NCBI RefSeq assembly: GCF_048595755.1
Contig: NZ_CP184360.1
Location: 1,116,001 to 1,180,000, forward strand
Length of the DNA: 64,000 nt
From: Luteococcus sp048595755
GTDB lineage: Bacteria; Actinomycetota; Actinomycetes; Propionibacteriales; Propionibacteriaceae
Reading direction: 5' to 3'
Shown: piece by piece, positions 1 through 7,920 of the stretch
Position numbering within the stretch: the first letter of the stretch is position 1
Layout of the letters: the number at the start of each line of letters is the position of its first letter
Translations under genes and position numbers: made by a program
Notes under the pieces: model-generated
Seen by the model: only the letters and a program-made list of their open reading frames with translations
Told to the model about the DNA's origin: nothing
The model's database searches: none

Positions 1-1184
1 GTCGCGAGACCCTGGACTTCGCCTGCGGCATCAACTCCGCCCTCAAGGGAGAGCACTCCTTCGACATCTCCTCCGGAGTGGACATCCACTCCATCCGTCA
101 GCCGATCGGCGTCGTGGCCGGCATCTGCCCCTTCAACTTCCCGGTGATGGTGCCGATGTGGATGCACCCCATCGCGATTGCCACCGGCAATGCCTTCATC
201 CTGAAGTCCGCCAGCCCCACGCCCACCGCCTCGCTGCTGATTGCCAAGCTGTACAAGGAAGCAGGCCTGCCCGACGGCGTCTTCAACGTGCTCGGCGGCG
301 ATCGCGAGCTGGTCTCCGGCATCCTCGAGCACCCAGGCATCGACGGGATCAGCTTCGTCGGCTCCACGCCGGTCGCGCGCATCGTGCAGGAGCGGGCCAC
401 TGCCACTGGCAAGCGGGTCCAGGCGCTCGGCGGGGCCAACAACCACGCCATCGTCATGCCGGATGCGGATCTTGACTTCGCGGCCCAGCACATCTCTGCC
501 GCCGCCTTTGGCGCGGCAGGCGAGCGCTGCATGGCCCTGCCCGTCGTCGTGGCCGTGGGTGGCTGCGGCCCGAAGCTCGCTGAACTGGTCAAGGCCCATG
601 CCGAGAAGATCAAGGTGGGCATGGGACTCGACGAAGGCGTCCAGATGGGTCCGGTCATCAGCAAGCAGGCCAAGGAGCGCATCGTCGGCCTGATCGATGA
701 CGTCGAGAAGCGTGGCGCGACCATCGTGCTCGACGGCCGAGGCCATACCGTCGAGGGTTACGAGGATGGCTTCTGGCTGGGCCCGACCATCGTCGACGAC
801 GTCCCGGTCGAGGCGCCCTTCTACCACGAGGAGGTCTTCGGCCCCGCCCTGGCCATCGTCCACGCCGAGACCTACGAGGAGGCCATCGAGATCGTCAACT
901 CCTCGCCCTATGGCAACGGCTCGGCCATCTTCACCAATGATGGTGGCGTCGCTCGTCGCTTCACCCTGGACGTGCAGGCCGGCATGGTGGGCGTCAATGT
1001 CCCGATCCCCACTCCAGTGGCCTTCTACTCCTTCGGTGGTTGGAAGGACTCGCTGCTGGGTGACCTGCACATCCACGGCCCCGAGGGCGTGCTCTTCAAC
1101 ACCCGGATGAAGGCCATCACCAGCCGCTGGCCCTCGGAGTCGGGCCACTACGCCGCGTCGATGTCCTTCAAGCGCGAGGAGTGA
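1..1184 (+). CDS. iolA: Methylmalonate-semialdehyde dehydrogenase, 5' end cut by window
   Basis: CoA-acylating aldehyde dehydrogenase that would convert malonate semialdehyde (inositol route) or methylmalonate semialdehyde (valine route) to acetyl- or propionyl-CoA. The frame is open from base 3, so the true start lies left of the window; 393 residues are visible against about 490-500 in the family. The active-site cysteine sits in GERCMAL, matching the GxRCMAL signature typical of this subfamily rather than general ALDHs, and the GGANNHAIVMPDADLD block fits too. A strong hairpin follows the stop. The iolE- and iolC-like neighbours favour the inositol role; the valine role cannot be excluded. 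Confidence 0.9.
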   Translation, partial: RETLDFACGINSALKGEHSFDISSGVDIHSIRQPIGVVAGICPFNFPVMVPMWMHPIAIATGNAFILKSASPTPTASLLIAKLYKEAGLPDGVFNVLGGDRELVSGILEHPGIDGISFVGSTPVARIVQERATATGKRVQALGGANNHAIVMPDADLDFAAQHISAAAFGAAGERCMALPVVVAVGGCGPKLAELVKAHAEKIKVGMGLDEGVQMGPVISKQAKERIVGLIDDVEKRGATIVLDGRGHTVEGYEDGFWLGPTIVDDVPVEAPFYHEEVFGPALAIVHAETYEEAIEIVNSSPYGNGSAIFTNDGGVARRFTLDVQAGMVGVNVPIPTPVAFYSFGGWKDSLLGDLHIHGPEGVLFNTRMKAITSRWPSESGHYAASMSFKREE

Positions 1185-1217
1185 CCTCTTGCCGTCCTTG
1201 TGGCAGTGAGAACCGGT

Positions 1218-1251
1218 CGTGGCGGTCACGTGAGTACACGTGACCGCCACG
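1218..1251 (+). terminator. Hairpin terminator after iolA
   Basis: Perfect 15-bp inverted repeat (arms 1218-1232 and 1237-1251, loop AGTA) 33 bases after the iolA stop. No U-tract follows, as is common in high-GC actinobacteria. Confidence 0.75.
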
Positions 1252-1348
1252 GCCCAGCGCTTGGTGGGTGCAGCGGCGAGGATGCCCCAGCACCCCAAGA
1301 ACACATGAGCAGTATCAACAACTGGGCAGTATCAACAAAGGAGTTGTC

Positions 1349-2209
1349 ATGAAGATTGCCGGAGCCCCGATCAGCTGGGGTGTGTGTGAGGTCCCCGGCT
1401 GGGGGTACCAGATGGATCCCGAGCGGGTCCTGACCGAGATGAAGCAGATCGGCCTGTCCGCCACCGAGTTCGGCCCCCAGGGGTGGCTGCCCACCGATGC
1501 CGTGGAGCGGGCCCAGGTGGTGGGCAAGTTCAGGCTCAAGCCCGTCGGCGCCTTCTTCTTGGCCGTGATGCATGCCCCGGACTTCGATCCGATCCCGATG
1601 GTCAACAAGGAGCTCGACGCCTTCGAGGCTGCCGGTGGCGACTTCCTGATCCTGGCGGCCGACTCCGGCCGTGACGGTTACGACGACCGTCCCGTGCTGG
1701 ACGAGAAGGGTTGGGAGACGCTCTTCTCCAACCTCTCGAGGATCCGTGAGGTCTGTGCCGCGCGTGGTGTGACCGCCTGCCTCCACCCGCACTGGGGGAC
1801 GATGGTGCAGAACGCGGACGAGATCGAACGTGTGCTGGACAACTCCACGGTCGGCCTGTGCCTGGACACCGGCCACATGGCGTGTGGTGGCTGCGACGTC
1901 GTCGAGCTGGTCAAGAAGTACGCAGACCGGGTGGACATCGTCCACGCCAAGGACATCCGCAAGGAGCTCACCGACAAGCTGCTGCCCGGTGAGATCACCT
2001 GGAGCGAAGGCATCAAGGCCGGCATGTTCACGCCTGTCGGTCAGGGCGACATCGACTTCGGTGCCATCGTCAAGACGCTCGACGAAGCCGGCTTCGACGG
2101 TTACTACGTCTTGGAGCAGGACATCATGATCGACGAGGAGCCCCCCGCCGGTGGAGGCCCCGTGGAGAATGCCAAGGCCTCGTTGGAGGCTCTGTCGGCC
2201 TTGGGTTGA
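1349..2209 (+). CDS. iolE: TIM-barrel sugar isomerase/dehydratase, probably inosose dehydratase (IolE-like)
   Basis: 286-residue protein of the AP-endonuclease-2/xylose-isomerase-like TIM-barrel superfamily. The opening MKIAGAPISWGVCEVPGWGY resembles actinobacterial IolE-type proteins, which dehydrate 2-keto-myo-inositol. Likely divalent-metal ligands lie in TACLHPHWGT, CLDTGH, VHAKD and VLEQD. The start is the ATG with AAAGGAG about 8 bases upstream; an upstream in-frame ATG at 1268 lacks a ribosome site. It lies between iolA and iolC, converging on the latter. The IolE assignment rests on context and family; a sugar-acid isomerase of the same fold is the alternative. Confidence 0.75.
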   Translation: MKIAGAPISWGVCEVPGWGYQMDPERVLTEMKQIGLSATEFGPQGWLPTDAVERAQVVGKFRLKPVGAFFLAVMHAPDFDPIPMVNKELDAFEAAGGDFLILAADSGRDGYDDRPVLDEKGWETLFSNLSRIREVCAARGVTACLHPHWGTMVQNADEIERVLDNSTVGLCLDTGHMACGGCDVVELVKKYADRVDIVHAKDIRKELTDKLLPGEITWSEGIKAGMFTPVGQGDIDFGAIVKTLDEAGFDGYYVLEQDIMIDEEPPAGGGPVENAKASLEALSALG

Positions 2210-2234
2210 GGCCAGAACCCGTTCGGACAGCAAT

Positions 2235-2262
2235 GGTCCCCGGCGCTCGTGCGCCGGGGACC
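2235..2262. terminator. Bidirectional hairpin between convergent iolE and iolC
   Basis: Perfect 12-bp inverted repeat (2235-2246 and 2251-2262) with a 4-base TCGT loop, placed between two convergent stop codons, so it can end transcription from both sides. Confidence 0.75.
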
Positions 2263-2286
2263 TTGTGCGTTCGGTTCGGGCTGGGG

Positions 2287-3270
2287 TCAGGGGCGCTCGC
2301 CGAGCACCGCGGTGTCGCCTGCCGCCACCACCGCGTCGATCTCTTCAGCGGTGGGCATGGCGGTGGAACACTCCAGTCGGGAGGCCACGATGGCGCCCGC
2401 GGCGCTCGCGCGCTGGATCATCTCCTCCAGCGGCAGTCCCCGCAGCAGGCCGTCGACCAGGGAACCGCCGAAGGCGTCGCCGGCCCCCAGACCGTTGACG
2501 GTCTGCGCCTTGGTGGGGGGAACCTCGATGCGCTCGTCCTTGGTCTTGGCCAAGGTGCCCTTGGGGCCCTGCTTCACGATGGCGATCTCCACGCCACGTT
2601 CCAGCAGGGCGTCGGCGGCGCGCTCGGGCTCGGTCTCACCGACCGCGACCTCGCACTCGGCCTTGTTGCCCACCGCGACGGTGGAGTACTTCAGTGCCTC
2701 GGCGTAGCGTTCGGAGGCGATGTGGCGCTCGCGCCAGAACATGTCGCGCCAATCGAGGTCGAAGACCGTGTGTTGGGTGCGGCCCCGGTGCTCCAGCGAG
2801 GTCATGTGTGCCCAGTAGCTGGGCTCCTGGGACAGGCCGGTGCCGGTGAACCAGAACAGCTTGGCCTCAACGATGGAGCGCAGCGGGATGTCATAGGGGC
2901 GCAGCTGGAGGTCCGGGGCGGTGGGGCGCCGGTAGAAGTAGAGCGGGAAGTCATCCGGGGGGAAGATCTCGCAGAAGGTGATGGGGGTCAGCAGGTCGTC
3001 GGTGGTCTCGACGAAGTCGTCCTTGACGCCCAGTCGCTTCATCTCGCTGCGAAGCCACCGGCCGAAGGGGTCATCGCCGACGGCCGTGACCGTGGCCACG
3101 TCCTGGTGGCCCAGCCGGGCGGCCGCGACGGCCACATTGGTGGCGCTGCCACCCAGGAACTTTCCGAAGGACGTGACATCCTCGAGGCCGACTCCAATCT
3201 GGAGCGGGTAGAGGTCGACGCCGATGCGACCCATGGTGATGACTGGTTCTGTGGTGGTGGACGGGGACAT
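2287..3270 (-). CDS. iolC: 5-dehydro-2-deoxygluconokinase (PfkB family)
   Basis: PfkB/ribokinase-family sugar kinase, 327 residues. In inositol catabolism IolC phosphorylates 5-dehydro-2-deoxy-D-gluconate before aldol cleavage. Visible motifs are the N-terminal substrate-loop GGSATNVAVAAARLG and the C-terminal ATP/catalytic motif VNGLGAGDAFGG, whose aspartate is the catalytic base. The start is the ATG preceded by AGGAGG 6 bases upstream; the frame is open further upstream but without a ribosome site. Its promoter region holds two TTGTC-NN-GACAA palindromes (3316-3362), so control by an inositol-responsive repressor is likely. The IolC assignment over another PfkB sugar kinase rests mainly on the neighbours. 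Confidence 0.85.
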   Translation of the reverse strand: MSPSTTTEPVITMGRIGVDLYPLQIGVGLEDVTSFGKFLGGSATNVAVAAARLGHQDVATVTAVGDDPFGRWLRSEMKRLGVKDDFVETTDDLLTPITFCEIFPPDDFPLYFYRRPTAPDLQLRPYDIPLRSIVEAKLFWFTGTGLSQEPSYWAHMTSLEHRGRTQHTVFDLDWRDMFWRERHIASERYAEALKYSTVAVGNKAECEVAVGETEPERAADALLERGVEIAIVKQGPKGTLAKTKDERIEVPPTKAQTVNGLGAGDAFGGSLVDGLLRGLPLEEMIQRASAAGAIVASRLECSTAMPTAEEIDAVVAAGDTAVLGERP

Positions 3271-3315
3271 TGGACTCCTCCTGAGCCTCGCTGCTCGACA
3301 CCACAACTCTAGGAT

Positions 3316-3362
3316 ATTGTCAGGACAAAAGCCATATGTAGTCCTCTATTTGTCCTGACAAT
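3316..3362. promoter_or_regulatory. Paired palindromic operators upstream of iolC
   Basis: Two 12-bp palindromes of form TTGTC-NN-GACAA (3317-3328 and 3350-3361) lie exactly 33 bp apart, three helical turns, and together make a perfect 14-bp inverted repeat with a 19-bp spacer. They sit 46-92 bases upstream of the iolC start. A related site, TTGTTCGGACAA, occurs at 4431-4442 upstream of the dehydrogenase operon. The spacing suggests cooperative binding by a dimeric repressor; which one is not shown by the sequence. Confidence 0.65.
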
Positions 3363-3374
3363 TGCAGCTGGGCG

Positions 3375-4370
3375 TCAGGCTGGGAGCGACGAGGATCGGA
3401 CCACCAGCCGCGGGGTGATCTGCACATTGAGGGTGGGGGCGCTTGGCTCCGTCATTCGGCGCAGCAGTGCCTCGGCGGCACGCAGTCCGACCTCGTGGGT
3501 GCAGGGCTCGATCGTCGTCAGGTCCAGCAGGCGGCTGCGTGCCACGGGGGAGTTGTCGTAGCCCATCAGGGCGCAGTCCCGTGGGGTGCTTCGACCGTCC
3601 TCGCGCAGTGCCGCCCGCGCACCCAGTGCCATCATGTCGTTCGCGGCGAAGACGGCCGTGATCTGGGGATGTCGTCGCAACAGCTCGACGGTCCCGAGGT
3701 AGCCGCCTTCTTCCGTGGTGTCCTGGTCCCTTCCGGCGACCAGGGGTTCGAGTCCACGCGCCCACATGGCCTGTTCGAAGCCCGCACGCCGTGTGGCGGC
3801 GGCACCCCCCTCTCCGGAGATGTGGCCGATGTGCTGGTGGCCCAGGTTGGCCAGGTGCTCCACGGCCAGGTTCGCCCCTGTCAGCTGGTCCGACCCGACC
3901 AGGTCGGCCCCGGTGATGCCGTGCAGCCGCGTGCTCTCCACGACCGTTGGGACTCCCGGGTCCGCGAAGTCGTGCCCGGGCTCGGCGGCCACCACCAGCG
4001 CGTCGACGCCGCTCTCCAGGAACTCGTCGATGGCCGTGGGGTGGTTGGGCGAGATGTGCTGTTCCCTGATGGCCACGTGCAGGCCATGGGGGGCCAGGGT
4101 CTCGCGCAGGCCGTGCAGCATCGGCGCGAACCAAGGATTCTCGAAGTTGTCCACGACCAGGCCGATGGTGTGGCTTCGGTGGCGGGCAAGATTGGAGGCG
4201 GTGCGGCTTCGGCGATACCCCAGTCTCTCGATGGCCTCCTGTACTGCGAGTCGCTTGGTCTCGCTCACCAAGTCGGATCCATTGAGCACGAGAGAGACGA
4301 GTGACTTGGAAACGCCGGCCTCCTGGGCGACGTCGTAGATCGTCGGCCTGGCAGGGCTCTTGCTGGCCAT
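3375..4370 (-). CDS. LacI-family transcriptional regulator
   Basis: 331-residue LacI/GalR regulator. The N-terminal helix-turn-helix is seen in PTIYDVAQEAGVSKSLVSLV, with the hinge ending near RSRTASNLARHRSHTIGLVV, followed by a periplasmic-binding-protein-like sugar-sensing domain. The start is the ATG with GGAGGAG just upstream; the in-frame ATG eight codons earlier has none. It is divergent from the dehydrogenase operon at 4543. A perfect LacI-type palindrome, TTGGAGCGCTCCAA, lies in that divergent region, so it probably represses the operon and perhaps itself. The effector is presumably an inositol or related sugar. Confidence 0.88.
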   Translation of the reverse strand: MASKSPARPTIYDVAQEAGVSKSLVSLVLNGSDLVSETKRLAVQEAIERLGYRRSRTASNLARHRSHTIGLVVDNFENPWFAPMLHGLRETLAPHGLHVAIREQHISPNHPTAIDEFLESGVDALVVAAEPGHDFADPGVPTVVESTRLHGITGADLVGSDQLTGANLAVEHLANLGHQHIGHISGEGGAAATRRAGFEQAMWARGLEPLVAGRDQDTTEEGGYLGTVELLRRHPQITAVFAANDMMALGARAALREDGRSTPRDCALMGYDNSPVARSRLLDLTTIEPCTHEVGLRAAEALLRRMTEPSAPTLNVQITPRLVVRSSSLPA

Positions 4371-4430
4371 GGCTCCTCCATTCCTCGTCGTCACAGCCTA
4401 CTGGGCAGCTGTGGCGAAGCTCGCACCCAA

Positions 4431-4442
4431 TTGTTCGGACAA
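4431..4442. promoter_or_regulatory. Operator-like site related to the iolC palindromes
   Basis: TTGTTCGGACAA differs from the TTGTC-NN-GACAA palindromes upstream of iolC at one arm position. A third, half-site match (TTGTCCG) is at 6872-6878, just upstream of the 6895 dehydrogenase. Shared sites would tie the three transcription units to one regulator. Confidence 0.45.
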
Positions 4443-4484
4443 TGTCTTGACTCTCATTGGAGTGGGGCCTAGCGTTGATCGTAC

Positions 4485-4498
4485 TTGGAGCGCTCCAA
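4485..4498. promoter_or_regulatory. LacI-type operator, perfect 14-bp palindrome
   Basis: TTGGAGCGCTCCAA is a perfect palindrome with the central CG typical of LacI/GalR operators. It is in the LacI/dehydrogenase divergent region, 45 bases upstream of the GTG start at 4543, where bound repressor would block transcription. Confidence 0.75.
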
Positions 4499-4542
4499 AC
4501 AAGGTCGAGCGCCAAGGCCAGAGACACATCAAGGAGGATGTC

Positions 4543-5757
4543 GTGACCAAGCAATCCCTGGGCGTGGCCGTGATCGGCGCCGGCATGGCCGGACGATCGC
4601 ACGCGGAGGCCTATCGAGTGGCCCCAACCCTGTACGAGTCCGTGCTGCCGGAGATCCGCCACGTCGCCATCTGCGACGCGAATGCCGGCTTCGCCGAGAC
4701 CGCCGCCAAGCGCTTCGGCTACGAACGCTTCGAGACCGACTGGCACAAGATCGCCGAGGCCGACGACATCGACGTGGTCAGTGTCGTCGTGGCCAATGCC
4801 CTGCATCGCGAGATGGTCGAGGGGCTGCTCGCCGCAGGCAAGCATGTGCTGTGCGAGAAGCCGCTGAGCGACTCCATCGAGAATGCCCGTGCCATGGCGA
4901 AGGCTGCGCGCGAGGCCTCCACCGTGGCCCGCGTGGGCTTCACCTACCGTCGCCAGCCCGCCATCGCCGCCATCCGCGAGCTGATCCAGGACGGCACGCT
5001 CGGCAAGGTGATCAACTTCAGCGGCCGCTACTGGTGTGACTACTCCTTCGACGCGATGTCCCCGATGACCTGGCGCTATCGCGGCGCCCCCGGCACCGGC
5101 GCGCTGGGCGACGTGGCCAGCCACCTCAGCTACATCGGGGAGTTCATGGGCGGGCAGATCACCGAGGTGAGTGGTGGCCGCTTCCTGACCGCCATCACCA
5201 AGCGTCCGCTGCCCTTGGCTGACGTCCAGGGTCACGGCCCGGCCGCCGTCAGCGACACCTTCGAAGAGGTCACCAACGACGACTACGCCGGTTTCGGGGC
5301 CCGGCTCGCGGAGGGTGGCATCGCCACCTTCGAGGTCTCCCGGGTTGCCGCCGGTCACCCGAACGGCCTCAAGTTCGAGGTCTTCTGTGAGAAGGGCGCC
5401 GCTCGCTTCGACATGGTCAACCCCGGCCACTTCGAACTCTTCCTCAACGATGGGCCCTACGGCCGCAATGGCTACCGCGGCATCTCGTGCGGCCCGGACC
5501 ACCCCTACTTCTCCAACGGCCTCCCGATGGACGCCCCCGGCGTCGGGGTCGGCCAGAACGACGGCTTCTACTTCCAGACGCGCGCCTTCCTCGAAGAGGT
5601 GGCCGGCATCCCCGAGGAGAAGTCGCTCCCGCGTAATGCCTCCTTCGACGAGGGGCTGCGCAACATGGTCGTCCTCAATGCCGTGGCCGAATCGGCCCAG
5701 CAGGGCGGCGCCGCGGTTTCCATCAATGACGTTTCCATCACCGACGAGGAGAACTGA
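4543..5757 (+). CDS. Gfo/Idh/MocA-family oxidoreductase (inositol dehydrogenase-like)
   Basis: 404-residue NAD(P)-dependent sugar dehydrogenase. The Rossmann motif VAVIGAGMAGRSHAEAY opens the protein and the family signature CEKPL, whose lysine is catalytic, follows near residue 105. The start is GTG with AAGGAGGA five bases upstream; the nearby ATG (4538) runs into a stop after two codons. It begins an operon with the TIM-barrel gene one base after its stop, downstream of a LacI operator. Substrate is probably an inositol isomer or keto-sugar; it is longer than canonical IolG (about 335-345 residues). Confidence 0.8.
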   Translation: MTKQSLGVAVIGAGMAGRSHAEAYRVAPTLYESVLPEIRHVAICDANAGFAETAAKRFGYERFETDWHKIAEADDIDVVSVVVANALHREMVEGLLAAGKHVLCEKPLSDSIENARAMAKAAREASTVARVGFTYRRQPAIAAIRELIQDGTLGKVINFSGRYWCDYSFDAMSPMTWRYRGAPGTGALGDVASHLSYIGEFMGGQITEVSGGRFLTAITKRPLPLADVQGHGPAAVSDTFEEVTNDDYAGFGARLAEGGIATFEVSRVAAGHPNGLKFEVFCEKGAARFDMVNPGHFELFLNDGPYGRNGYRGISCGPDHPYFSNGLPMDAPGVGVGQNDGFYFQTRAFLEEVAGIPEEKSLPRNASFDEGLRNMVVLNAVAESAQQGGAAVSINDVSITDEEN

Positions 5758-5758
5758 C

Positions 5759-6787
5759 ATGAAGCTGGGTGTCTACAACGCAATCCTGCACGACCGTCCG
5801 CTGCCCGAAGCCCTCAAGGCCGTTGCCGAGGCTGGTCTGAACGGGATCGAGATCAACTCGGGTGGCTTCCTGCCCCCGGTTCATATCCCGAACATCGACG
5901 AGATCCTGACCAGTGATACCGCCCGCGATGACTTCCTGGGCCAGTTCGAGGGCACCGGTGTCCAGATCGCCGGCCTGAACTGCAATGGCAACCCGCTTCA
6001 CCCCAATGCCGAGATCGGAGACAAGCACGCCGAGGACGTGCGCCGCTCCATCAAGTTGGCCGAGCGGCTGGGCCAGGACCGCGTGGTCACCATGAGCGGC
6101 CTGCCCGGTGGGGAACCCAACACCAAACACCCCAACTGGATCGTCAATGCGTGGAACTCCGCAGCACTCGACGTCTGGGACTACCAGTGGGACATAGCCG
6201 TGCCCTTCTGGCGTGAGATGGACCGGCTCGCGGCCGACCATGGCGTGAAGGTCGCCCTGGAACTGCACCCGCAGAACCTGGTCTTCACCCCGCTCGACAT
6301 CCAGAAGCTGGTGGAGATGACAGGTGCCACCCATGTGGGTGTGGAGCTGGATGCCTCGCACCTGTTCTGGCAGCACATGGATCCGGTCAAGGCCGTGCGT
6401 TACCTGGGTGACCTGGTCTTCCACTCGGCGGCCAAGGACGCGCGCGTGAACCCCAATGCTGCCTACCGCTCGGTGCTGGACAACCACTTCCGTCGGCTGT
6501 CGCCCGACGAGCCGCGCACCAACCTGGGCGGCGACGAGTGGGCCAACGAGTGGCCGGCATACGGCGAGTCCGCCTGGGACTTCGTTGCCGTGGGCGTGGG
6601 TCACGACGTCGAGTACTGGGCCGACTTCCTGGAGGCCCTGTACGACGTGGATCCCGAGATGTGGGTCAACATCGAGCACGAGGACACCTCGATGGGCCGC
6701 ATCGAGGGCCTGGAGTTCGCGTCGAAGACCCTGCACGAGGCCAACAAGATCCTGGAGCAACGCCTGGCGGTCCGCGCCATCCAGTGA
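5759..6787 (+). CDS. Sugar phosphate isomerase/epimerase, TIM barrel (IolH/IolI-like)
   Basis: 342-residue member of the xylose-isomerase-like TIM-barrel superfamily. Metal-ligand candidates are in ALELHPQN, GVELDASHLFW, FHSAAKDARV and NIEHED. The ATG starts one base after the stop of the upstream dehydrogenase, so the two are surely co-transcribed and probably translationally coupled. Pairing of a Gfo/Idh/MocA dehydrogenase with this fold is common in pathways where a keto-sugar made by the first is isomerised or dehydrated by the second. Exact reaction unknown; the second TIM-barrel enzyme in this cluster. Confidence 0.75.
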   Translation: MKLGVYNAILHDRPLPEALKAVAEAGLNGIEINSGGFLPPVHIPNIDEILTSDTARDDFLGQFEGTGVQIAGLNCNGNPLHPNAEIGDKHAEDVRRSIKLAERLGQDRVVTMSGLPGGEPNTKHPNWIVNAWNSAALDVWDYQWDIAVPFWREMDRLAADHGVKVALELHPQNLVFTPLDIQKLVEMTGATHVGVELDASHLFWQHMDPVKAVRYLGDLVFHSAAKDARVNPNAAYRSVLDNHFRRLSPDEPRTNLGGDEWANEWPAYGESAWDFVAVGVGHDVEYWADFLEALYDVDPEMWVNIEHEDTSMGRIEGLEFASKTLHEANKILEQRLAVRAIQ

Positions 6788-6801
6788 TCTCCGGGGGGTG
6801 T

Positions 6802-6838
6802 GGAGGGGTGCCGCAGCCTGGGCGTGCGGCGCCCCTCC
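6802..6838 (+). terminator. Hairpin after the dehydrogenase/isomerase pair
   Basis: 14-bp inverted repeat (6802-6815 and 6825-6838) with one G.U pair and a 9-base loop, 14 bases after the stop. It separates this pair from the next dehydrogenase pair at 6895. Confidence 0.65.
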
Positions 6839-6894
6839 CACCATGTTCCGGGTGGGGTCTTGCGCGAGTTCTTGTCCGAATGTAAGGTCAAATC

Positions 6895-7920
6895 ATGCGC
6901 ATTGGCATTGCAGGCGCGGGACGCATTGGCGCGTACCACGCGAACACGCTCACGAATCTTCCCGGTGTCGACGAGGTGGTCCTCGCAGATGCCTTCCCCG
7001 ATGTGGCCCGGCGAGCGGCGGAGGAGGTGGGGGTCACCTACTCCGCGAACGTCGAGACCATGCTGGACAGGATCGATGCCCTGGTCATCACCTCGCCGAC
7101 CACCACGCACGGCGACCTGATCCGGGCGGGCATCGCGGCGGGGTTGCCCACCTTCTGCGAGAAACCCGTCGCGGCGAGCCTGGATGAGGCCATCGAACTG
7201 GCTCGCCTTGAGCGGCGCAGTGAGGTGCCCCTGCAGATCGGCTTCCAACGGCGCTTCGACGCCGGCTACCGGCGGGCTCGCCAGGCCGTCGCCTCCGGCC
7301 GGCTGGGCTTCATCCACACCGTGCGCGCCTGCTCCTTGGACACCGCACCTCCGCCGGAGGACTACATCCGTGTCTCCGGGGGACTCTTCCGGGACTGCAA
7401 CATCCACGACTTCGACGCCATCCGTTATGTCACAGGTGTCGAGGCGAAGGTCGCCTACGCCGTCGGTGGCAACAAGGGCACCTCCTACATCGCGGAGGCC
7501 GACGACATCGACACCGGCATGGGCATCTTCACCATGGCCGATGGCACCTTGGTCACCTTCTCCGGAAGCCGTGAGAACTCCTACGGTCACGACGTGCGGA
7601 TGGAGGTGCACGGTTCCTTGGGCGACGTTGCCGTCGGACTCGACGAAAGCCTGGCGCTGGAGTCCGCGGAGCAGGATGTCGCCTGGCCCACAGGGCCCCG
7701 CGTCGTGAACTTCATGGACCGTTTCCTGCCCGCCTACCAGGTGGAACTGGCCGCCTTCTTGGATGTCGCCCGCGGTCAGATCTCCTCGCCCTGCACCGTC
7801 TTCGACGGGGTGCAGGCCCTGCGCATGGCCGATGCCTGTGACCGTTCCCGCCGGGAGGGGAGGCCCGTCCGGCTCGACGAGATCGCCGGTGCGGACCTCG
7901 CCGAGGACGGTGCGCGATGA
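6895..7920 (+). CDS. iolG: Inositol 2-dehydrogenase-like Gfo/Idh/MocA oxidoreductase
   Basis: 341 residues, the usual IolG length. IolG oxidises myo-inositol to 2-keto-myo-inositol with NAD. Rossmann motif RIGIAGAGRIGAYHANTL at the N-terminus, catalytic-lysine motif FCEKPVAASL near residue 95, and the active-site segment GGLFRDCNIHDFDAIRYVTG with the D-xxx-H arrangement of inositol dehydrogenases. A weak AAGG precedes the ATG. Upstream is the half-operator TTGTCCG (6872). The next gene starts inside its stop (ATGA), so translation is coupled. This is the best IolG candidate of the three dehydrogenases here. Confidence 0.82.
   Translation: MRIGIAGAGRIGAYHANTLTNLPGVDEVVLADAFPDVARRAAEEVGVTYSANVETMLDRIDALVITSPTTTHGDLIRAGIAAGLPTFCEKPVAASLDEAIELARLERRSEVPLQIGFQRRFDAGYRRARQAVASGRLGFIHTVRACSLDTAPPPEDYIRVSGGLFRDCNIHDFDAIRYVTGVEAKVAYAVGGNKGTSYIAEADDIDTGMGIFTMADGTLVTFSGSRENSYGHDVRMEVHGSLGDVAVGLDESLALESAEQDVAWPTGPRVVNFMDRFLPAYQVELAAFLDVARGQISSPCTVFDGVQALRMADACDRSRREGRPVRLDEIAGADLAEDGAR

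Noticed and set aside
2206..3312. A plus-strand frame of 368 codons overlapping iolC.
   Set aside because: Antisense to the PfkB kinase; the Gly/Gln-rich translation has no recognisable domain.
3346..5760. A very long open frame (804 codons) on the minus strand overlapping the LacI and dehydrogenase genes.
   Set aside because: It is antisense to well-supported genes, its translation is Arg/Gly/Ala-biased and shows no domain; such frames are common in high-GC DNA.
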